A DNA stretch of 64,000 nucleotides from UBA1926 sp002337215. Lineage in GTDB: Bacteria; Planctomycetota; Phycisphaerae; Phycisphaerales; UBA1924. Position 1 is the first letter of the stretch, and every line of letters starts with the position of its first letter. Positions 30,365-38,100 of the stretch are shown piece after piece. The translations under genes and the position numbers were made by a program. The notes beneath the pieces were generated by a model. It saw nothing but the letters and a program-made list of their open reading frames with translations. It was not told the origin of the DNA and did not search any database. The stretch lies in NCBI GenBank assembly GCA_963973795.1, contig CAXBAF010000021.1, positions 1-64,000 on the forward strand, read 5' to 3'.

Positions 30365-30993
30365 AGTCGGTCAATCCAGGCGGGGCGTTCCGACTCGGTT
30401 CGGCGTGGACACCACTTCCCGAGCCGGCGGCGTGGTTCTCGATCCTGCCTACCGGTGTTCCCCGTCGGTCGCTCACAACCGGGAATGCGGCATTCTGGAG
30501 GCCCCATCTCGCGGCGGGACTCGGGCGTACCCCCGACGATGTTCGCATCGAAGCGCCCACCGGCCAACCACCGAGCTGCAGGGTGGACGGCGTGGATCGT
30601 CCGATGAGCTATGCGACGACCGACGGCTGGCGAGCGTGTGCGATCTCGATGTCATCGCGGATCGGAATCGACATCGAAATGCCACGCGAGTTCCCGGAAC
30701 TCTCGGCGATGTTCGAGCGAGCGGGGGCTCCGGCGTCGTTCCTCGACGCGGCCTCTGGGTTCGGATGGACACCGGCTGTCACGTTCGCCCGCCTCTGGAC
30801 CGCCAAGGAGGCGGTGCTCAAGGCCGAGGGCGTCGGGCTTCAAACCGACCCACGCCGTGTCGAGATCCGACCCGACTCAGAAACAGCCGCGAGCGGGCGG
30901 TTCGGGCAACAGGGCTGGACACTGCGATGGGCTGTTTCCGACGAGGCGATCGTGGCGATCGCCTTGCCCGCAAAACGACAATCGACTGCCTAG
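30361..30993 (+). CDS. 4'-phosphopantetheinyl transferase, Sfp type
   Basis: 210 residues from a GTG that overlaps the synthetase stop (GTGA), so it is coupled to it. The family motifs are SYATTDGWRACAIS, IGIDIEM (Mg-binding Asp and Glu) and LWTAKEAVLKAEGVG (the WxxKEA signature with catalytic Lys). It transfers phosphopantetheine from CoA to the carrier-domain serines (Ser563 and Ser1104) of the synthetase. A dedicated PPTase in the same transcript supports the synthetase being functional. Confidence 0.92.
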   Translation: MKSVNPGGAFRLGSAWTPLPEPAAWFSILPTGVPRRSLTTGNAAFWRPHLAAGLGRTPDDVRIEAPTGQPPSCRVDGVDRPMSYATTDGWRACAISMSSRIGIDIEMPREFPELSAMFERAGAPASFLDAASGFGWTPAVTFARLWTAKEAVLKAEGVGLQTDPRRVEIRPDSETAASGRFGQQGWTLRWAVSDEAIVAIALPAKRQSTA

Positions 30994-31004
30994 GGGCAGT
31001 CGAT
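30981..31004. terminator. Inverted repeat overlapping the PPTase stop codon
   Basis: A perfect 10-bp stem ATCGACTGCC / GGCAGTCGAT with loop TAGG contains the PPTase TAG stop in the loop. It lies between two convergent genes. There is no T run, so termination activity is only a possibility. Confidence 0.5.
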
Positions 31005-31036
31005 GGATTAGAACCTTGGTTATCGAGCCGACCGGA

Positions 31037-31513
31037 TCATCGCCGACGGCGGGAGCCGACACCGACGATCGCGAGCCCGGCAACGCCGAGCAGTCCGGCG
31101 GAGGGCAGCGGAACGACCGTCATCTTTGTGAACTCTTCGCCGATCTGATCGATGCTGCCACCGTTCGGATGAATCCCGCTCAGACGCCCCGACACGGTCA
31201 ACTCATTCGAGCTGTTCGAGGGCCCCGCGGTTCCACCGAGGCTGTCTTCAAGATCGCTGAGCGAGGCCTCGGACTTGTCGGACCATGCGAGTGCGGGGCT
31301 CGTCGTTGAAAGAAACAGACCGACATCGAATGCGCTGAAACGATCACGCGAACGATCGGTCGCCGCGTCCGAAAGCTCCACGCCGACGACAGCGATCTGC
31401 GGGAGCGGGAGATCGCGGATCGACAGGGCACCGGATGCCAGACTGCTGCTACCAGCAAGCCCGGCCGAGGCAGCAATGCACAGTGTCAATATGGAGGTCA
31501 TCTCACTTCTCAT
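31037..31513 (-). CDS. VPLP-CTERM secreted protein, short
   Basis: About 158 residues if started at the ATG at 31513; a second ATG at 31501 is equally possible since neither has a strong ribosome site. Signal peptide followed by a body of about 105 residues without recognisable domain, then VPLPSAGLLGVAGLAIVGVG and RRRR, the exosortase sorting tail. It is convergent with the PPTase gene, 43 bp apart. A function beyond surface or matrix localisation cannot be inferred. Confidence 0.78.
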   Translation of the reverse strand: MRSEMTSILTLCIAASAGLAGSSSLASGALSIRDLPLPQIAVVGVELSDAATDRSRDRFSAFDVGLFLSTTSPALAWSDKSEASLSDLEDSLGGTAGPSNSSNELTVSGRLSGIHPNGGSIDQIGEEFTKMTVVPLPSAGLLGVAGLAIVGVGSRRRR

Positions 31514-31874
31514 TCCACTGCACTCTACGCGAGCAGGAGCGATTGGACTTGTCAACTCGTTAGTATTCGACGTTTTCGGTACAAATTCGTGCGGTGTGAA
31601 CCATGTTCAGGGGATGGTACGGGGGCTCTGTTTGTGCAGGTCCAAGAACCGTCGATGTCGGCGGCATGTCCGAAAGGGAGGTTGCCATTCTCCGCTTGGA
31701 TTCGACTGTTCTCATCGGGACCACGGCCACACCGCCGGGGTCCTCGTGGGCCCCCGCTTTGGGTGTTCTTCAAATCGCAAGACACGACGTCCGTTCGTTC
31801 ATTGATCAATCTTCCGAGGGCCGTTTCGTATCGGTCCGGGCGGAAATGGTCCCCGCGATCTGGAGGGCTCGGCC
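31514..31874 (+). other. Divergent intergenic region, 361 bp
   Basis: Gap between the leftward VPLP-CTERM gene and the rightward beta-helix gene. It shows no RNA gene or convincing frame. TGGAGGG at 31861-31867 is the likely ribosome binding site for the TTG start at 31875. Confidence 0.5.
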
Positions 31875-33065
31875 TTGCTTACTCCCCAACTCAACACACG
31901 ACTCGGCCTCCTTTTCTTCAGCACCCTTGCCGGCGCCGCCTACGCCGAGACGATCAATGTCCCTGGCAACTATGCCAACCTTCATGATGCCGTCCAAGCC
32001 GCCCAGCCGGGCGACGAGATCCTCGTCGGGCCCGGCGAACACGCCGCGGGCGTTTCGATCAGCAAATCCATCACCGTCCGGAGCCACGCGGGCCCTGAGC
32101 AGACGACGCTCGTCGGATCAGGCGACGGTCCCGTTGTTCAGCTCGAAGCGGGCCCGAACGGCGGGGGCACGCTCGTCGGGTTCACGATCACGAACGGCTC
32201 GGGACACAACGGTGGCGGGCTCTTTCTTTCGGGCGACGTCGCGGTCATCGACTGCACGGTGTCGGGCAACCAAGCACAGAACGGCGGGGGAGCGTTCCTT
32301 GTCGGGTCGCCGGTGCTCTCGGATGTCCGCTTCTTCAGCAACCAGGCGGAGAACGGTGGGGCGGTCTTCCTCTCCCCCGACGCGACCGCCATTCTTGATG
32401 TATGCGACTTCTTCGACAACAGCGCCGTGTCGGGTGGGGCGGTCTACATCAGCCCCCGTGGCAGCCGAACCACCTTCGCGACCATCGGTGCCGGTGCCTT
32501 CGACGATAACGCGGCCAATGACGGCGCGGCGATCTACGCCCGTATGAGCGGCTTTGACATCGTTGAGGCCAACTTCAACAACAACTTCGCCGCGGCCAGG
32601 GGCGGCGCCATCTTCGCGGCCGACGGGGAGTTTTCATCGATCGCGTCGGCGACGATCCGGAACGGCGAGGCCGACGAGGGAGGCGCGATCTACCTCGACG
32701 GCTTCGGCGAGTTCCGCATCCAGGACTGCGAGATCTCAGAGAACACCGCATCGGATTGGGACGCCGCGGTGTCGGTCCGAGACAGCCACGAGCTTGCGGT
32801 TCAGGGCACATCGATCTGGGGCAATAGCCCTGAGCCCATCAGCGGGGACTGGAACGACCTTGGGTCGAACTCGTTCGACGCACCGCAGCTCTGCGTGGTC
32901 GACTTTGCGGCCCCGCACGGCGTGATCGATATCCAGGACCTCATGCTCTTCGTCAACCTGTTCACGAGCCGGGACCCCGCGGCGGACCTCGCGGCCCCGA
33001 CCGGCATGCATGACCTCAACGACCTGATCGTCTTCATTAACCTCTACTTCGGCGGTTGCGAATAG
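31875..33065 (+). CDS. Right-handed beta-helix protein with GC-type dockerin
   Basis: 396 residues. I accept a TTG start because a strong TGGAGGG lies eight bases upstream and the signal peptide (LGLLFFSTLAGAAYA) begins directly after. The opening INVPGNYANLHDAVQAAQPGDEI is the classic entry of parallel beta-helix (PbH1) proteins; repeated GNxAxNGGG/FLSNQAENGG units follow to about residue 320. The last 60 residues (VIDIQDLMLFVNLF and MHDLNDLIVFINLYFGGC) form two dockerin-like units with flanking Cys, the GC-type dockerin. Such proteins are exported and may bind or depolymerise polysaccharide; no catalytic residues are evident. Confidence 0.87.
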   Translation: MLTPQLNTRLGLLFFSTLAGAAYAETINVPGNYANLHDAVQAAQPGDEILVGPGEHAAGVSISKSITVRSHAGPEQTTLVGSGDGPVVQLEAGPNGGGTLVGFTITNGSGHNGGGLFLSGDVAVIDCTVSGNQAQNGGGAFLVGSPVLSDVRFFSNQAENGGAVFLSPDATAILDVCDFFDNSAVSGGAVYISPRGSRTTFATIGAGAFDDNAANDGAAIYARMSGFDIVEANFNNNFAAARGGAIFAADGEFSSIASATIRNGEADEGGAIYLDGFGEFRIQDCEISENTASDWDAAVSVRDSHELAVQGTSIWGNSPEPISGDWNDLGSNSFDAPQLCVVDFAAPHGVIDIQDLMLFVNLFTSRDPAADLAAPTGMHDLNDLIVFINLYFGGCE

Positions 33066-33116
33066 TCGCACGGGACCGCAGCGCGGCTTGATCCCACGCA
33101 CCGTCCGACAAGTTCA

Positions 33117-33149
33117 GATAAAAAAACAACCCGCCGGAAGGCGGGTTGT
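33117..33149 (-). terminator. Terminator of the VPLP-CTERM gene at 33179
   Basis: A 10-bp stem ACAACCCGCC / GGCGGGTTGT with loop GGAA is followed on the minus strand by a T run. It sits between convergent genes and may also stop the beta-helix transcript, since TTTT occurs shortly after it on the plus strand. Confidence 0.9.
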
Positions 33150-33178
33150 GTGGTTTTGAAGATTCGAGCCGCGGTCGG

Positions 33179-33859
33179 TTAGCGGCGGCGGCGGATCGCG
33201 ATGCCGGCAAGGCCAAGCGCCGCGAGGGCACCAGCCTGGGGCAGCGGGACGAGCACGAGCACGTCCTGCGAATTGGCATCGCTGCCGACACGGTACATGT
33301 TCAGAATGCGAACCCGATCGCCGAGGCCGGAGTCGGCGAGCTGCTGGGCGAGCGTGTCGACGTAGTAGTTCGCGAGGGCGACGACATCGGCGTTCGACGA
33401 GGTGTTCTCGATCGTCCGCTCCTGCTCGATCTCCCAGATCGCCGCTTGGAGAGCTTCAGCAGAGCGCTTGCGGTTCAGGTTGCCATTGGTGCCGCCGTCG
33501 CCGTTGTTGTCGAAGTCATAGTTCGCCAGCGTGCCGTTGGCGAACGCTTCATACAACGCCGCGGTGCGAGCGTCGAGCGGATCGGGGTTTCCGCCGCCGA
33601 TACCACCGTTCACCGCTGCGGTGTTGATGTCGAAGGTGTACTGGGCACCAGGAGACAGCGACTCGTTGAGCTCGACGCAGAACGTCTGGAAATTCCCGAA
33701 CAGACGAGGGCCGGCAACGCCGGTCATGTCGAACTCGCCGCCGCCGTTGTTACCACCGAAAGGCGCGGTGCCGTTGAACATCACCGTACCGTCGGAACCA
33801 GCGCCAGAGGCCATTGTGGCCAAGCTGGCGACGCATAGCAGTGTGACAGTCTTTTTCAT
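33179..33859 (-). CDS. VPLP-CTERM protein with thioester-domain-like pattern (paralogue A)
   Basis: 226 residues from the ATG at 33859 (GGGGAG upstream). Signal peptide MKKTVTLLCVASLATMASG, body of about 180 residues, then VPLPQAGALAALGLAGIAI and RRRR. The body contains FCVELN (about residue 60) and ALQAAIWEIEQE (about residue 140). In thioester (TQXA/TED) domains of Gram-positive adhesins, a Cys in a [YF]C[VIL][DE] motif is crosslinked to a Gln in a TQxAIW motif; the resemblance is by eye. If real, the protein could bind surfaces covalently. It is about 80% identical by eye to the next VPLP-CTERM gene, which points to a tandem duplication. Confidence 0.85.
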   Translation of the reverse strand: MKKTVTLLCVASLATMASGAGSDGTVMFNGTAPFGGNNGGGEFDMTGVAGPRLFGNFQTFCVELNESLSPGAQYTFDINTAAVNGGIGGGNPDPLDARTAALYEAFANGTLANYDFDNNGDGGTNGNLNRKRSAEALQAAIWEIEQERTIENTSSNADVVALANYYVDTLAQQLADSGLGDRVRILNMYRVGSDANSQDVLVLVPLPQAGALAALGLAGIAIRRRR

Positions 33860-34165
33860 AATACTCACTCCCCGTGTATGACCCATACAAGGCGTTCTTC
33901 TCTTACCGGCACCGTGCACCCCTGCACTGCGCCCACCACATTGGTGTACATTGAATTATGCAGACCTTGCGAGATGACTCAAGATCAGGATCCGAATTTT
34001 TTCGGACTTGGTAACGCGCAAGAGATGCCGGATTCCGTAAGTCTCTGATAAAAATGCAATTAGGCGGGATTTTTTCGGGTTCCGACCGTGGGCGAGCAGA
34101 AAAAAGAAGCGACAGAAATCACCCGAATGGGTGTACTCGTTGCGATATCGAGCCGGATCAGCCCA
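33860..34165 (-). promoter_or_regulatory. Upstream region of paralogue A with putative promoter and inverted repeat
   Basis: On the minus strand a sigma70-like promoter can be read: TTGAGT at 33977-33982, 16-bp spacer, CATAAT at 33955-33960, giving a leader of about 90 nt. Just upstream of the -35 box, TCCGAA-TTTT-TTCGGA at 33991-34006 is an inverted repeat that could be an operator or hairpin. The rest of the gap, up to the terminator of the next gene, is AT-richer than the surroundings and shows no gene. Confidence 0.45.
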
Positions 34166-34194
34166 TAAAAAAAGCCCGCCGAGAATGGCGGGCT
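34166..34194 (-). terminator. Terminator of the VPLP-CTERM gene at 34228
   Basis: An 8-bp stem AGCCCGCC / GGCGGGCT is followed by a run of seven T on the minus strand, 33 bp after the stop codon. Confidence 0.9.
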
Positions 34195-34227
34195 CCTTGA
34201 ATTATAGTCGATACCGTTCGGCTTGGT

Positions 34228-34914
34228 TTAGCGACGGGTGCGACGACGGACGGCGATTCCCGCGAGGCCCATCGCGGCGAGGGCGCCGGCCTGGGGAAGC
34301 GGGATCAGCACCAGAATGTCCTGCGAGGCTGCTCCGTTGCTGAGACGGTACATGTTGAGGATGCGGACGCGGGCGCCAAGGCCGGCGTCGGCGAGCTGCT
34401 GAGCGAGAACGTCCACGTAGTAGTTCGCGAGGTCGCGGACGTCCTGGCGGTTGGTCGTGTTCTCGATCGTGCGCTCCTGCTCGAGCTCCCAGATCGCGGC
34501 CTGGAGGGCTTCGCCGCTCCGCTGGCGGTTCAGGTTGCTGTTCAGGCCGCCGTCGCCGTCATTGTCAAAGTCATAGCTCGCCAGCGTGCCGTTGGCGAAT
34601 GCCTCGTACAGCGCCGCAGTGCGGGCGTCGAGCGGGTCGGGGTTGCCGCCGCCAACGCCGCCGTTGGTGGCAGCGGTGTTGATGTCAAAGGAGTAGCTGG
34701 CGCCGGGCGACAGCGACTCGTTGAGCTCAAGGCAGAAGCTCTGGAAATTCCCGAAAAGCCGGGGTCCGGAGACGCCGGTCATCGAGAATTCACCGCCGCC
34801 GTTGGCGCCGCCGAACGGGGCTGTGCCGTTGAACCTCACCACGCCGTCGGATCCGGCGGCGGATGCCAAAGTCGCGAGGCCTGCGAGGCACGCAAGGGTC
34901 ATGCTCTTCTTCAT
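34228..34914 (-). CDS. VPLP-CTERM protein with thioester-domain-like pattern (paralogue B)
   Basis: 228 residues from the ATG at 34914; the in-frame extension to 35049 has no signal peptide at its start and is rejected. Signal peptide MKKSMTLACLAGLATLASA, then a body collinear with paralogue A, with FCLELN and ALQAAIWELEQE in the same places, and the tail IPLPQAGALAAMGLAGIAV plus RRRTRR. The tail begins with I rather than V. It is a separate transcription unit from paralogue A, with its own terminator and a palindrome upstream. Probably exported and processed by the exosortase encoded 9 kb downstream. Confidence 0.85.
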   Translation of the reverse strand: MKKSMTLACLAGLATLASAAGSDGVVRFNGTAPFGGANGGGEFSMTGVSGPRLFGNFQSFCLELNESLSPGASYSFDINTAATNGGVGGGNPDPLDARTAALYEAFANGTLASYDFDNDGDGGLNSNLNRQRSGEALQAAIWELEQERTIENTTNRQDVRDLANYYVDVLAQQLADAGLGARVRILNMYRLSNGAASQDILVLIPLPQAGALAAMGLAGIAVRRRTRR

Positions 34915-34949
34915 ATCTCTTCGTCCTTCCTGAGGGGGCCGATTCTGGA

Positions 34950-34963
34950 ACCCAGATCTGGGT
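34950..34963. promoter_or_regulatory. 14-bp palindrome upstream of paralogue B
   Basis: ACCCAGATCTGGGT is a perfect palindrome 36 bp before the start codon, next to an AT-rich patch (TACATATTTAA at 34963-34973) that could hold the -10 region. The position suits a repressor operator; the regulator is unknown. Confidence 0.4.
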
Positions 34964-35162
34964 ACATATTTAACGCCGATCAGGAGGGATGCTCTCTTCT
35001 CCTCGAGATCGTCTCTCCAAAGATAAACGCGAACCGCCGTCGCGTTCAACGCGTTGCGCTGTTAAAAGTCGAAATCGATCAGATTTGGCCTAAAAAGCGT
35101 CAGAATAGAGATTTATCGGCCTCGTTACGACCGCTGTAGTGCCACACGAATGCGGGATCTCG

Positions 35163-38100
35163 TCAATTGAGGGCTCGGCGCAGTGCGTCAAGATCGGCTT
35201 GCGTTTGGGCGTCCAGGTCGGTCATGTTGCGGGCTTTCTCTTCAGCCTCTGCTGCCCGATTCAGGCTGCCAAGAAGAAGGTGGGATCTTCCAGCGAGCAC
35301 GAGGGCGTTCGCTGGAGGACTCTCCGATTCCAGCAGGGGTGCGAGCTGGTCCAGTGCTGCCTCAGGCTGAGCCAGACTCAATAGAGCCCTGGCACGACTC
35401 ACGCGGATCCCGGGCTCAAAGCCCGCCGCATCGGCTCCGGCGAGACGGATCGCCTCATCCAGCGCGACGATCGCGTCCTCTGCACGGTGATCCATGGTGG
35501 AGAGCAGTTCGCCGAGGGCTGCGGGGACAATCGCCGCGTCGGGTTCGAGTTCGCGGAGTCGGTTCAGCGTTGCTTCGGAACGCTCCCCCTGCCCTGCGAG
35601 TGACTCGGCCTGCGAGCGGATCCAGAGCCAATCGGACGTCTCCCGACCGTGCGTTTCGATCACCGCCAGGGCTTGCTCCGCATCTTCGGCCTTGCCCGAG
35701 AAGCGTGCGAGGACAATGTACTGGCCGGCCTTCGCCCTCGCGAAGTTCTCTGCAGAGATCATCGCCAGCCACTCGCGGCGTGGGTTGAGCCGGTCGTTTG
35801 GGAGAGCAATGGTGGCGAGCATCGCGGTGTTCTGCCACGCGACCGACCCGCTCTCAAGCCTTGACATGAACATCGCCGACGCTTCGGGAGCGTTGCCGAG
35901 CCCGGCGAACGCGACTGCGAGGGCTGTGAACCCTGCGCTCGGTTGGTCGAGCGAGTCGGATTCCAGCCGGTCGCGATACCCTGAGAGCAGATCGATCACG
36001 CGCTGGAAGTTGCCGCGGTCTGCCTCGAGCAGCGCGAGGATGACCGTCGCCCTGAAATTGTCCGGAGCAGTCATCCTGACCAACCGTTCGGCTGGCTCGA
36101 TCGCCTCATCGATCCGTCCCGTTTGGCGGAGCGTCTCGACGAGCAGCCGCAGCGGCTCGGTCGCGCGAGGCATCGCGTCGGTCGCAGCACGAGCAACGGC
36201 GATGCCGTCATCGGGCCGGCTCAACAGGAAATACGCGTCGATCCGTGTGCGCCACGCCTCGATGAGCTCCGGGTGGTCCCGGCAGATCTGGGCGAGCCGA
36301 TCGAGCAATTCCTGGTCGTCGATACTGCCGCGGCCGTGAGCGAGCGTCGTGTCGCGGAAGGACCCCCAGCCCGGCACGTCGTCGCGCCCGGCCTGATTCG
36401 CGATGCCCAGCGAGAAGGCCCTGAGTGGATTCTCGCTTGCATACGCCGCAATCTCCGGCGAGTCCGGAAGTGCTTCCATCGCCTCGTCCACCGTGCTGTT
36501 GAGCAACGCATCGTCGCCGATCGCACCCGCGACGCGGATCGCCGAGACCCAGGATTCCGGTGTGCCGGTGCGGCGGGCTGCCGAGAGTTGGTAGGGGAAT
36601 GCGTCGCGTTGGCGTCCAACCCGCATCAGCGTCCGTGCGATGACCGCATCGCGTGGCGTTCCGTTGTGCGGGTCGGGAAGCTGTCCGAAGACTTCCAATG
36701 ACCTGGCGAGTGCCCCAGCCTCCGCGAGCAAGTTCGCCGCGGCTTCGAGGTTGTCGGGGTCCCAGTCCTGATGATCGAGAAAGTCGTTCACGACCTCAAC
36801 CGCTTCCCGGGATTCGCCGGCGCGGAGATGCATGCTCGCGAGGTCGAGGACGGACTTGGGCACGTCGTACCCCGCGAGGTTCCGCTGGTCGACCGCCGCC
36901 TCAGAGAACCGCCCGGCTTCAAGCAGCAGGTTCCGCCTTTGATATCGCCCTTCGAACGGGAGTTCATCCACCGCGGCGAACCGATCGAGCGCGCGCGCCG
37001 CCTCCACGCGGCGGTTCTGCTCTCGCAGCATCTCGATGAAGGGTTTGAAGGCGAACACACGCAGGCCGGGCCCGGTCGCCCGGTCGTAGTACTGCGCGGC
37101 CTGGTCAATCGAACGCGAAGCCTCATCTTCTCGCCCGGCGGCGGCGTGCCGGTTCGCGATTATGCAGTAGGCGCGAGCCGTCAGCATCAGAGCATCGAAA
37201 TCGTCGGGTGCCTCGCGGAGCAACCGTCCCAGTTCCTCAGTCAGAATCCGGGACAGTTCTTCGTCCGTCGGTTCGCCCTCGATCGTCGCACGGGCGTTGA
37301 ACGTCTGCCAGGCGAGCGACTCTTCTCCCACGGCGTTCCGCAGCCGCGAGATCGCAAGCCGCGCCGCGTCGAGGTCGCCCCAGATCGCCCGCGTTCGGAG
37401 CGCCCCGAGTTGTGCCGCTCCGGATTCGGGGTAGTCATCCGAAAGAGCGATCGCTACTTCCATCGCGTCGTCGGTTTCCGCATCGTCGAGAAGCCGGACG
37501 AGCGCCCGGCGGTAGGGCAGCGCCTCGTTCAAATCGCGTTGCTCGATCTCATTCATGAGCATCGCCCGGCCTTCGTCGAGCCGGCCCGCTTGGGCGAGCG
37601 TCACCGCTTGCACCGCGAGCAGTTCGATGCTCTCGGTCCGGGTCGTCATTGACGCGAGCATCTCATTGCTGAGCTCGGGCGCGTAGATCTGCAGCGATCG
37701 GACCAGCCCGATCGTCCCCATCGGGTCCGGAGGCGGATCCGAGTTCAGCAGCCGCCGGGCAAGTTCGATCCCCTGCTCGGTCTCGCCGCCCAGCACCATC
37801 GCCCGCGCGAGCCGGACATCCAACGTCGGATCCGATTCGGTCCGTTCGGCGATCCCGCGGAGCACATCGAGTGCCTCCCGTGCGAGCAGTGGGTCCCCAA
37901 CCTGCTCGGCCCGCGTCAGCACGTTGTCGAGGCGATCGAGCCCGGGGATCGAGCTTCGATCGGACATGCTGCCATACGCCGTGATCGCGCGGTCCAGGCT
38001 TCCATCCGCCGCGTAGGCGTCGCCCAGGGCTTTCCACGCGCGATCACGCGAGATCCCGCCCGCTTCCGCAGCGGCGCGGAGCGAGAGCGACGCTCCGCGG

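Noticed and set aside
34914..35049. 45-residue N-terminal extension of VPLP-CTERM paralogue B
   Set aside because: It would place a charged segment before the signal peptide and has no equivalent in paralogue A.
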